NCBI GenBank assembly: GCA_002085355.1
Contig: NATN01000220.1
Coordinates: 1 to 5,228 of the forward strand
Length of the DNA stretch: 5,228 nt
From: Candidatus Zhuqueibacterota bacterium 4484_87
GTDB taxonomy: Bacteria > Zhuqueibacterota > Zhuqueibacteria > Thermofontimicrobiales > Thermofontimicrobiaceae
Direction: 5' to 3'
Shown here: piece after piece, positions 1 through 5,228 of the stretch
Position numbering within the stretch: position 1 is the stretch's first letter
Layout: each line of letters starts with the position of its first letter
Notes under the pieces: model-generated
Told to the model about the DNA's origin: nothing
What the model saw: only the letters and a program-made list of their open reading frames with translations
Databases searched by the model: none
Made by a program: the position numbers and the translations under genes

Positions 1-409
1 TGGAACAGAATTTCAATTTATTGATAAGTTTCAATTTTACGGTTCTGTTTTGCAATATAAGCTGGAAGAAACTTCCCAATCCGACCGAAAAAAGGAACAG
101 CAAGTTATTCAAATAGAGACGCCGATGCCGCATGAATATTCACTGTCGCAAAATTCACCCAATCCGTTCAATTCATCCACTTCTTTCCGATTTGAGATTC
201 CACGCGCAACGCATGTTGTGGTTGAGGTTTATAATATTCTGGGCAAGAAAGTCAAAACGCTGGTAAACGAACGCCGCGAAGCAGGATTTTACACCGTCTT
301 TTGGGATGGCATTGACGACAATGGGGAACAGGCGGGCAGCGGAATTTATTTTTATCACATGACAGCGGATCAGTTTCATGCAACACACAAAATGATAGTA
401 GTGCGTTAG
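1..409 (+). CDS. C-terminal fragment of a secreted protein with a FlgD-Ig / type IX sorting-like domain
   Basis: This is the 3' end of a larger gene: the frame is open from base 2 with no stop, so the TTG at 50 is an internal Leu codon and not a start. About 135 residues are visible. The first ~25 (GTEFQFIDKFQFYGSV...) look like the end of a beta-rich domain. A charged linker (SDRKKEQQ) follows, then a terminal domain of about 90 residues. That domain has the order SLSQNSPNPFNSSTSFRFEI, VEVYNILGKKVKTLV, AGFYTVFWDGIDDNGEQAGS, GIYFYHM, KMIVVR-stop. This is the pattern of FlgD-Ig-like / Por-secretion C-terminal domains. Family knowledge: such domains end large exported proteins of the FCB group and, where a type IX system exists, act as the signal for outer-membrane translocation and surface attachment. 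The function of the missing N-terminal part (enzyme, adhesin or other) cannot be inferred. Whether the host has a type IX system is not visible here. Confidence 0.85.
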   Translation, partial: GTEFQFIDKFQFYGSVLQYKLEETSQSDRKKEQQVIQIETPMPHEYSLSQNSPNPFNSSTSFRFEIPRATHVVVEVYNILGKKVKTLVNERREAGFYTVFWDGIDDNGEQAGSGIYFYHMTADQFHATHKMIVVR

Positions 410-492
410 CAGACGGCTGCTACGTTACGACGTGTCTACCTTTCCCAAAGACCGGAGAGCGCATATTTCAATTTTCGAAATTTGCGAAACAT

Positions 493-520
493 TTGCCCCA
501 AATTTAAGTAAAAATATAAA
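493..520 (+). promoter_or_regulatory. Candidate sigma70-type promoter for the redoxin gene
   Basis: TTGCCC (493-498; 4 of 6 consensus bases) is followed after 16 bases by TATAAA (515-520; 5 of 6). This would put transcription start near 527, with a leader of about 60 bases before the ATG at 587. The region is AT-rich, so chance matches are likely. Promoter consensus also differs in some FCB bacteria, which lowers confidence. Confidence 0.35.
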
Positions 521-573
521 ATTCCTCTGCGAAATTTCCCCCTGCAATCTAATCCACCATATTTTTAACGAAA

Positions 574-580
574 AAAGGAG
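574..580 (+). promoter_or_regulatory. Ribosome binding site of the redoxin gene
   Basis: AAAGGAG lies six bases before the ATG at 587. Together with the signal peptide that begins at this ATG, it fixes the start. Confidence 0.75.
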
Positions 581-586
581 AAAACA

Positions 587-2215
587 ATGAAACTGTCTCA
601 TCTGCTCATCGTTTTTCTGCTTTTTCCAGCTTTATTATTCTCTCAGGTAAGAATCACCGGAAAAGTCATCGGCGTTGACGGAAAACCGCCCACTTTGGCG
701 CATGTGCATCTGAAAAACATTGATCTGAATGTGAGCGATGTCCTCAAAACCGAGAAAGTGAAGCCGGATGGTTCCTTTGAGATCACTGCCGATGAGGTCG
801 GAGCTTACTATCTGTTGTTCACTGCAGTGAACCATGATTATTCAATGGTGCCGTTGATTATCGAAAGAGAAATAGAGCCTGTCCATCTCACGATAAAATT
901 GGCATCCCTGCCCTACAAAGAGAAATTCGACGAAGTGAAAATTACCGGCGACTGGAACGATTTCAGTTTTAAAAATCCGGAAATTATGACACAGCAGTCA
1001 GACGGGACTTTTATTTACGAAAGGGATGTCGAGGCTGACACTCTTGCTTATCAATTGCTCGGTTTGACAAAAAGCCCGCGCAGCGTCAATGGTACTCAAT
1101 CGGATCGCTACATCTACGATGGCGGAGGAGATTATCGATCAATAGTAAAAGTAAACGGCGGGAAAGCGAAAATTAAATTTGACCCTGAAAAAATAACGCA
1201 TGTTCCTGCAGAGAAAAATGTCGTTGAAGTGACTTTTGAAAACAACAAAGATTTTCAGGACATGTGGGCAATGCACAGCCTTGTGAGCGAGCACGGCAAG
1301 AAATATCTCAATGGAATGAGCGAATACCGTAAAACGCATGAGGACGTTAAAGGTTACACGTATGATTGGAACCCTGTAATCGAAGTTTTGAAACAAAAAT
1401 TTGAGAGTGACGCACCTCTTTTGGTGCGGCAATTTGCCGGGTGTGAGCTGGCGACGCTTTTGATGTATCGCGCGAAGGTTGATTCAACCATACTTGCCAA
1501 AGTGGGGGAGATGTTACCTTACGAGTCCCCACTATGGGCGATGAATAGCAATTTGCCCATGATGATCCATCGCGGCGGAGATTATTTGCCGCAACTTTTG
1601 GAGCAATTGAAAGAGCGAAATCCCATACGAAAAGTCAGGGCGACTGCATTGTCCACTTTAACACTGATGGCAGATTATAAAGGTGAGAAGGAAAAAGCAA
1701 AAAGATATTACGCTGAATTAAAAGAAAAATATGGCGATGTGAGGGAAGTCGAGTTTGCGCTCAAAAAGCTCGACCCCAACAAAAAAATTAAAGTTGGCGC
1801 AAGAGTGCCTGATTTTGAGGTGCAACTGCTGGATAGCGAAGAAAAAATTTCTGCGAAAACCCTTTTGGGAAAATATTATTTGTTGGATTTCTGGGCGACA
1901 TGGTGCGGCCCCTGTGTCGGGGAGATGGAAAATTTGCACAAGGCTTACGAACAATTCAAAGATAAAGTGCAATTCATCAGCCTCTCGCTGGATTTTCAAA
2001 AGGAAAAAATTGCCGAATTTCGGGCAAAAAAATGGAATATGCCCTGGATTAATGCTTATTTGAATGAAGACCCGAATAAAGACGTAGCAAAAATTTTCGA
2101 GGTGATGGCAATTCCCCGGCCGATTTTAGTGAATCATCAGGGAATTATTGTCGCGATGGAAGGTGATTTGAGAGGAGCAAAACTCATCGACACATTGACG
2201 AAGTTCGTGAAATGA
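587..2215 (+). CDS. Exported multidomain TlpA/ResA-like thiol-disulfide oxidoreductase
   Basis: The 542-aa product begins with a Sec signal peptide (MKLSHLLIVFLLFPALLFS, probable cut before Q20). There is no lipobox Cys, so it is probably soluble in the periplasm. Residues ~20-110 (GKVIGVDGKP..., PDGSFEI) resemble a carboxypeptidase-regulatory-like or DUF4369-like beta domain. Residues ~115-205 (VKITGDWNDF, M...SDGTFIYERD, Y) look like an E-set fold similar to glycogen-binding CBM48 domains; this is inference. Residues ~210-395 are mostly helical. Residues ~400-540 form a redoxin domain: VGARVPDFEV, LLDFWATWCGPC (W439, C440, C443), and a likely cis-Pro in AIPRP (P510). Family knowledge: such proteins reduce or rearrange disulfides in exported proteins or in cytochrome c maturation. 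TlpA/ResA proteins are usually below 200 aa, so the ~400 added residues probably set the substrate. The natural substrate is unknown. The gene seems to be transcribed alone, with its own promoter and a terminator-like hairpin after it. Confidence 0.88.
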   Translation: MKLSHLLIVFLLFPALLFSQVRITGKVIGVDGKPPTLAHVHLKNIDLNVSDVLKTEKVKPDGSFEITADEVGAYYLLFTAVNHDYSMVPLIIEREIEPVHLTIKLASLPYKEKFDEVKITGDWNDFSFKNPEIMTQQSDGTFIYERDVEADTLAYQLLGLTKSPRSVNGTQSDRYIYDGGGDYRSIVKVNGGKAKIKFDPEKITHVPAEKNVVEVTFENNKDFQDMWAMHSLVSEHGKKYLNGMSEYRKTHEDVKGYTYDWNPVIEVLKQKFESDAPLLVRQFAGCELATLLMYRAKVDSTILAKVGEMLPYESPLWAMNSNLPMMIHRGGDYLPQLLEQLKERNPIRKVRATALSTLTLMADYKGEKEKAKRYYAELKEKYGDVREVEFALKKLDPNKKIKVGARVPDFEVQLLDSEEKISAKTLLGKYYLLDFWATWCGPCVGEMENLHKAYEQFKDKVQFISLSLDFQKEKIAEFRAKKWNMPWINAYLNEDPNKDVAKIFEVMAIPRPILVNHQGIIVAMEGDLRGAKLIDTLTKFVK

Positions 2216-2233
2216 TTTTTTGCCGAATGCGGG

Positions 2234-2278
2234 AAAACATCCTCGCTTATTCATCTGTGCAATTTGTGCGGATGTTTT
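2234..2278 (+). terminator. Terminator-like hairpin after the redoxin gene
   Basis: AAAACATCC (2234-2242) and GGATGTTTT (2270-2278) form a perfect 9-bp stem around a 27-base loop. The 3' arm runs into a T-rich tract (TTTTGTCTTTT, 2275-2285). It begins 18 bases after the stop codon. The long loop and the weak A/T pairs at the stem base make it a less typical intrinsic terminator. Confidence 0.45.
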
Positions 2279-2321
2279 GTCTTTTCACCTGATGAAAATA
2301 ATTAAATTTTGAATTATACCG

Positions 2322-2328
2322 AGGAGGT
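2322..2328 (+). promoter_or_regulatory. Strong Shine-Dalgarno site pointing to an ATC start
   Basis: AGGAGGT is a near-perfect anti-16S match. The core AGGAGG is followed by six bases and then ATC (2334-2336). No ATG, GTG or TTG in the correct frame lies within the normal window. The first standard in-frame start is TTG at 2355, 27 bases beyond the site. Confidence 0.65.
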
Positions 2329-2333
2329 CTGCC

Positions 2334-2879
2334 ATCAATCGTAGTGAAATAAAATTGGAATCATTTTTTCTGTTGCCAATTGCTACCTGGGCGAATCAGT
2401 GGCTTTTATTGACCAGCGGAGATTTTCGAGCCGGAATGTACAACACAATGACTGTCGCCTGGGGCAGTTTCGGCGTGATGTGGAATAAACCATTCGCTCA
2501 TGTCGTCGTCCGACCGACACGCTTTACATTTGAATTCATGGAAAAATTTGACACGTTCACTTTGACAGGCTTTCCTGAAAAATTTCGAGACGCACTTACT
2601 CTGTTGGGCACAAAATCGGGCAGGGATGGCGATAAAATATCGGAAGCGGGTTTGACTCCCATTGCAGCAACGAAAGTTGCTGCGCCCGCTTTCGCAGAGG
2701 CTGATTTGGTTGTTGAATGCCGGAAAATTTATTGGCAGGATTTTGACCCGGGACATTTTCAGGATAAAAGTATCGACGAAAACTATCCGCTGAAAGATTA
2801 TCATCGCATTTACTTTGGGGAGATTATTTCAATCCAGGCGACAGAGCGCTATTCCCAGCCACGAAAAAATGAGGAATGA
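2334..2879 (+). CDS. Flavin reductase-like, FMN-binding split-barrel protein
   Basis: The product is 181 aa from the ATC at 2334, or 174 aa from the TTG at 2355. I prefer ATC because a strong AGGAGGT sits six bases before it, and because residues 2-8 (NRSEIKL) read naturally into the conserved protein. Numbered from ATC, the markers are W23-LLLTSG, N37-TMTVAWG-S45-FGVMWNKP, V57-VVRPTRFTFEF, FTLTGF at 75-80, and a later LVVECRKIYWQDFDPGHF. This matches the flavin reductase-like domain family (flavoredoxin / DIM6-NTAB group), small usually dimeric proteins that bind FMN in a split beta-barrel. NTMT..WG and RP.R.T lie in the FMN-contacting part of the family. Family roles include NAD(P)H:flavin reduction and electron transfer; the actual partner cannot be read from sequence. 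It has no signal peptide and is cytoplasmic. A membrane protein gene starts one base after its stop, suggesting co-translation. Confidence 0.8.
   Translation: MNRSEIKLESFFLLPIATWANQWLLLTSGDFRAGMYNTMTVAWGSFGVMWNKPFAHVVVRPTRFTFEFMEKFDTFTLTGFPEKFRDALTLLGTKSGRDGDKISEAGLTPIAATKVAAPAFAEADLVVECRKIYWQDFDPGHFQDKSIDENYPLKDYHRIYFGEIISIQATERYSQPRKNEE
2871..2875 (+). promoter_or_regulatory. Ribosome binding site inside the end of the flavin reductase gene
   Basis: GAGGA lies five bases before the ATG at 2881. It selects this start over the in-frame ATG at 2869, which has only an A-run upstream, and over the TTG at 2815. The site lies within the last codons of the preceding gene, as is typical for coupled translation. 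Confidence 0.6.
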
Positions 2880-2880
2880 G

Positions 2881-3210
2881 ATGAGAAAATATGAGATTTT
2901 TTATTTGATTGGAATTTTACTCATTATTTTTAGTTTGGCATATTATTTCATTTCATCGACGCCAGGGGTTTTGGCGCCGGACGGAACGATGGCAAATCTC
3001 ACAGGAGAAAAAGGCCAGGTCGATTCTACGATTGCCCTGGACGATGCAGTCTCGGCTTTTTTTGAAAAAGAGCGAGCCGAAAAGAGGAGACTACTTTGGT
3101 TCACGATCCCGATTGGCGTTTTGCTGCTCGGGGCAGGTGTGAGAATAAAACGAAGAATTGAAGGCCCTGATCTTTTTATTGATAGAGATGAAGACGATGA
3201 GGATTTTTGA
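2881..3210 (+). CDS. Small two-helix membrane protein of unknown function
   Basis: I do not recognise this 109-aa protein. Residues 6-26 (IFYLIGILLIIFSLAYYFIS) form a first membrane helix that could also be an uncleaved signal anchor. Residues ~27-60 are a polar linker (TPGVLAPDG...). Residues 60-70 are highly charged (FFEKERAEKRR). Residues 71-87 (LLWFTIPIGVLLLGAGV) form a second helix, followed by RIKRR and an acidic tail (DRDEDDEDF). Basic residues flank the second helix on both sides, so topology is ambiguous; both ends inside with a short outside loop is plausible. The start was chosen for its ribosome binding site, giving a one-base gap to the flavin reductase gene. That arrangement suggests one operon and perhaps a functional link to the flavoprotein, but nothing in the sequence shows a redox cofactor site: there are no Cys residues and no clear His ligands. 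A convergent gene ends 17 bases downstream. Confidence 0.7.
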   Translation: MRKYEIFYLIGILLIIFSLAYYFISSTPGVLAPDGTMANLTGEKGQVDSTIALDDAVSAFFEKERAEKRRLLWFTIPIGVLLLGAGVRIKRRIEGPDLFIDRDEDDEDF

Positions 3211-3227
3211 GGTTGAAAAATCGAGTA

Positions 3228-3755
3228 TCATTTTACATGTTCTATAATTTCATAAATCGCGACTCCAAAAGCGACAGAAACATTGAGCGATTGCTTTATT
3301 CCGAACATGGGGATTTCCACTGCCAAGTCCGCTAATTCGATGACTTCATCGGATACTCCTGTAATTTCATGCCCGATTACCAGGCACAGCGGAAAATTGT
3401 ATTCAGCCTGATGAAAATTTTGCGGCGCGTCGGTGTGCTCCAGCACCACAATGTGGTACCCTTGAGATTTGAGTTGCTGCACTGCCTGTTCAGCAGACGA
3501 CACATATTCCCAAGGCACACTTTTTTCCGAACCCAATGCTGCTTTTTGAATTTCCGCCCGAGGAGGTGTTCCTGTGATCCCGCAGAGATACAGTTTTTCC
3601 ACGCCGGCGGCATCCGAAGTTCGGAAAATTGAACCCACGTTATGCAAACTGCGGATATTGTCAAGCACAACGCTCACGGGTCGTCGCGAACGATTTTGGA
3701 CTTCAGCCAATGAAGGGGATGATTGAATTTTGTCAAGATAGTTGATCTTTTTCAT
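3228..3755 (-). CDS. SpoU/TrmH-family RNA 2'-O-methyltransferase
   Basis: This 175-aa protein carries the three SPOUT motifs. Motif 1 is NIRSLHNVGSIFRTSDAAG, with N39 and R45. Motif 2 is LVIGHEITGVS, with G128, E130 and G133. Motif 3 is IPMFGIKQSLNVSVAFGVA, with S156 and N158. The spacing agrees with the catalytic set I recall for TrmH (Asn, Arg, Glu, Ser, Asn), where the Arg is thought to activate the ribose 2'-OH. Family knowledge: a knotted dimer uses S-adenosylmethionine to methylate ribose in tRNA or rRNA. There is no N-terminal L30e-like substrate domain as in RlmB, and the C-terminal extension of TrmH is short or absent. The protein is slightly longer than typical TrmL. The exact target nucleotide cannot be assigned, so no symbol is given. 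The ribosome binding site is weak (GAAGAAG). The gene lies 50 bases after the beta-barrel protein gene on the same strand, with no clear terminator between, so they may share a transcript. Confidence 0.9.
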   Translation of the reverse strand: MKKINYLDKIQSSPSLAEVQNRSRRPVSVVLDNIRSLHNVGSIFRTSDAAGVEKLYLCGITGTPPRAEIQKAALGSEKSVPWEYVSSAEQAVQQLKSQGYHIVVLEHTDAPQNFHQAEYNFPLCLVIGHEITGVSDEVIELADLAVEIPMFGIKQSLNVSVAFGVAIYEIIEHVK

Positions 3756-3805
3756 TGTAAACTTCTTCGATTCTCAGCAAATTGTTTGCCAGCATAAACA
3801 GCACA

Positions 3806-5062
3806 TTACGAACCAAATCGCGGATTCACCACGTTGCTGTAGATTGATCCAAAAGTGTAGCCCACACCGATTGAAATTGAGTAATTGTACTGGGTCGCCA
3901 ATTCTTTTCGATGCAATAAAATTTCTTCTTCGGATGCGCCTTCGCTGGAGAGAGCCAACTGATCATGGATACGTGAAATCCTTCCCCGTACGCGCAGCGA
4001 GAGTCCCTCGAATAAGCGCAAACTGAAGTAGGTGTTAAATTGCAATTTATTTTTGGAAAAATCATGGAAATAATGAGAGCCTCTTAACGTTGTGGAAATT
4101 GATCCCCATTTGTCTTTAATTTCAAAAGTGGCGGATAATTCCTGCTTCATCAGTTTTTCTGACCATTTATCGTAGATTGTTTTTTCATAATATTTGTTTT
4201 TTGAAAAGCCCAACAAATACAAAAAACGCAATTCATGCCGTGTGGATTCTGAATAAGGATAGTAATTATATTCGATGGCTGGTGCGATGCCTATGCCGAG
4301 TTTTGTGTTTGAGTAAATGGATGAATTCACCGATGTAAAACCGCCAACAGACCAGTGGTCTGTGATGCTCTTGACGATCATTCCAAAAAATCGTTGGGAA
4401 CGAGTGATGCTTTTGTAAATACTGCCACTGATATCGTACCGGTTCTCGCGATACTCCGAATGAAATGAAAAATGCGTTTTTAGCTCCGGCGTCACACGAT
4501 CAGCAGAAACGGATCCTTCGAGCGCAATTCGTGTGCGCGATTCTTCACCGTTCAAATCAGTGTCCGTATCAAAATTGAAGACCCAATAATTCCATTTATC
4601 GCGAACCGTTTCTTTTTGGGGATTCCTTTGCAATGAGATTTTTATCATGTCTGAAATCGGCGTCTGAGCAGCGTAACGAGCTAATCCGATTTTTAATTTT
4701 TGCACAAACATGCTGCGCACTTCATCCCTGGTATGAATCTGGTTCGTCGTCAATTTCAGAGTATCGTTCATACCGGCAAAGTCTTTCTGACCGATAAATG
4801 TGAAAGTGTATTCTCTGCCACCGCTTCCATTTCTCTCTGTTGTGACTAAAATATGTACTTGCGCTTCGTTTCGATCACGGACATAATTAACAAAATTTAC
4901 ATGGGTTCTCACATAATCGAAATCACAATGACGGCAATCCAGAAAAATTTTCGGGGCATTTCTCATCAGTTCTTCAATGATATCATCTTTGCTGTTTTCA
5001 GTAGAAAATAAATTTGGAACAAACAATAACAGGAAAGCCAAAAAAATCAGTGATTTTTTCAT
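3806..5062 (-). CDS. Exported outer-membrane beta-barrel protein with an N-terminal CxxC domain, function unknown
   Basis: The product is 418 aa from the ATG at 5062. An in-frame ATG at 5128 would add 22 residues ahead of the signal peptide and overlaps the predicted transcription start, so it is rejected. Residues 1-20 are a Sec signal peptide (MKKSLIFLAFLLLFVPNLFS). Residues ~36-150 form a soluble domain with the motif FLDCRHCDFDYVRT (C43, C46), then FVNYVRDRNEAQVHILVT, GSGGREYTFTFIGQ and FAGMNDTL. From DKWNYWVF (155-162) onward the sequence alternates polar and aromatic residues in strand-length runs, as in a transmembrane beta-barrel. It ends SISIGVGYTFGSIYSNVVNPRFGS. From memory, similar uncharacterised proteins occur in Bacteroidota-like and related genomes; I know of no proven function. 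C43 and C46 appear to be the only cysteines of the mature protein, so a disulfide or metal site is possible. It is probably the first gene of a transcript that continues into the RNA methyltransferase. Confidence 0.75.
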   Translation of the reverse strand: MKKSLIFLAFLLLFVPNLFSTENSKDDIIEELMRNAPKIFLDCRHCDFDYVRTHVNFVNYVRDRNEAQVHILVTTERNGSGGREYTFTFIGQKDFAGMNDTLKLTTNQIHTRDEVRSMFVQKLKIGLARYAAQTPISDMIKISLQRNPQKETVRDKWNYWVFNFDTDTDLNGEESRTRIALEGSVSADRVTPELKTHFSFHSEYRENRYDISGSIYKSITRSQRFFGMIVKSITDHWSVGGFTSVNSSIYSNTKLGIGIAPAIEYNYYPYSESTRHELRFLYLLGFSKNKYYEKTIYDKWSEKLMKQELSATFEIKDKWGSISTTLRGSHYFHDFSKNKLQFNTYFSLRLFEGLSLRVRGRISRIHDQLALSSEGASEEEILLHRKELATQYNYSISIGVGYTFGSIYSNVVNPRFGS

Positions 5063-5069
5063 GGAAGGG

Positions 5070-5076
5070 CCACCTT
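5070..5076 (-). promoter_or_regulatory. Ribosome binding site of the beta-barrel protein gene
   Basis: On the minus strand AAGGTGG lies seven bases before the ATG at 5062. It supports this start over the ATG at 5128, which has no such site. Confidence 0.6.
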
Positions 5077-5128
5077 TGAATAATATCTTCAATTCGCTTT
5101 TCTGATTTGTATAAAAAGAAGTTACCAT

Positions 5129-5156
5129 AATATAGAAAATTTGATATAAAAATCAA
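5129..5156 (-). promoter_or_regulatory. Candidate sigma70-type promoter for the beta-barrel protein gene
   Basis: Read on the minus strand, TTGATT (5156-5151) is followed after 16 bases by TATATT (5134-5129). Both boxes match the consensus well. Transcription would start near 5122, giving a leader of about 60 bases before the ATG at 5062. It is the strongest promoter-like pair in the window. Confidence 0.5.
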
Positions 5157-5161
5157 GTATC

Positions 5162-5208
5162 TTTTGGAAAAATATTTCTAAAGTTCAATTTTTTGGAAAA
5201 GATTTTCC
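5162..5208. repeat. Pair of TTTTGGAAAA repeats upstream of the beta-barrel gene promoter
   Basis: TTTTGGAAAA occurs at 5162-5171 and 5191-5200, 29 bases apart start to start. The second copy overlaps a near-palindrome, GGAAAAGATTTTCC (5195-5208). They lie just upstream of the -35 box, where an activator or UP-element-like sequence could act. The region is very AT-rich, so chance is a serious alternative. Confidence 0.25.
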
Positions 5209-5228
5209 GCGAGAATTATTCACATTAA

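Larger units (their letters stand above)
410..586. other. Non-coding spacer between the surface-protein fragment and the redoxin gene
   Basis: No credible gene is present on either strand. Just after the stop codon there are short inverted repeats: AGCAG at 408-412 with CTGCT at 417-421, and ACGT at 422-425 with ACGT at 429-432. They could form small hairpins, but no T-run follows, so a terminator is not supported. The right half is AT-rich and carries the candidate promoter and the ribosome binding site of the next gene. Confidence 0.6.

Noticed and set aside
50..409. TTG at 50 as the start of a 119-aa gene
   Set aside because: The same frame is open to the left edge and the residues before the TTG continue a beta-rich domain; no ribosome binding site precedes it. 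It is an internal codon of a truncated gene.
408..437. Terminator after the surface-protein fragment
   Set aside because: Small inverted repeats are present, but the stems are only 4-5 bp and no T-run follows.
471..536. Repeated CGAAA/GCGAAA motifs and the TTTCGAAA palindrome upstream of the redoxin gene
   Set aside because: They are short, irregularly spaced and expected by chance in AT-rich DNA; no consistent operator pattern emerges.
1139..2063. Several open frames inside the redoxin gene on both strands
   Set aside because: They lack ribosome binding sites and recognisable domains and sit entirely inside a well-supported gene, so they are shadow frames.
2283..2320. Promoter for the flavin reductase gene in the AT-rich spacer
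   Set aside because: No -35/-10 pair with acceptable spacing and match could be found; the gene may have its own promoter, but the sequence does not show it clearly.
2815..2880. TTG at 2815 or ATG at 2869 as starts of the small membrane protein
   Set aside because: Neither has a suitable ribosome binding site, and the extra residues (GRLFQSRRQ...) are out-of-frame reading of the flavin reductase end. ATG at 2881 has GAGGA at correct spacing.
3777..3789. Hairpin GCAAA-TTG-TTTGC between the barrel and methyltransferase genes
   Set aside because: The stem is 5 bp, the loop is 3 bases and there is no T-run on the minus strand, so it is too weak to call a terminator.
5063..5128. ATG at 5128 as the start of the barrel protein
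   Set aside because: It would put 22 polar residues before a clear signal peptide, lacks a ribosome binding site, and lies at or before the predicted transcription start.

Overview
The window is a moderately AT-rich stretch of an ordinary chromosome from a Gram-negative bacterium. The best guess at its lineage is the FCB supergroup (Bacteroidota / Ignavibacteria / Calditrichota / KSB1-like). Three signs point there: a C-terminal FlgD-Ig / type-IX-sorting-like domain of the 'SLSQNSPNPFN...SGIYFY...KMIVVR' kind, a multidomain exported TlpA-like redoxin, and an exported beta-barrel protein of a type I associate with this group. The assignment comes from protein style only; no rRNA or other marker gene is present.

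Layout, left to right. Positions 1-409 (+) hold the C-terminal end of a secreted or surface protein whose start lies outside the window. Positions 410-586 are non-coding and hold a plausible promoter. Positions 587-2215 (+) encode a 542-aa exported thioredoxin-fold protein with a WCGPC active site, apparently transcribed alone and followed by a terminator-like hairpin. Positions 2334-2879 (+) encode a flavin-reductase-like FMN-binding protein. Its best ribosome binding site points to a non-canonical ATC start. One base after its stop, a 109-aa two-helix membrane protein begins (2881-3210, +).

The second half is on the minus strand and converges on the first with a 17-bp gap. An exported 418-aa protein (5062-3806), with a conserved N-terminal CxxC-containing domain and a C-terminal beta-barrel, has a good sigma70-like promoter at 5129-5156. 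It is followed after 50 bases by a SpoU/TrmH-family RNA 2'-O-methyltransferase (3755-3228), probably in the same transcript.

The genes do not form one obvious pathway. A loose theme is the cell envelope: a sorted surface protein, a periplasmic disulfide oxidoreductase, an outer-membrane barrel with a CxxC, and a small membrane protein next to a flavoprotein. I found no CRISPR array, mobile element, tRNA, rRNA or convincing new system. The points most worth checking are the ATC start, the odd domain build of the redoxin, the uncharacterised CxxC/beta-barrel protein, and the flavoprotein/membrane-protein pair.
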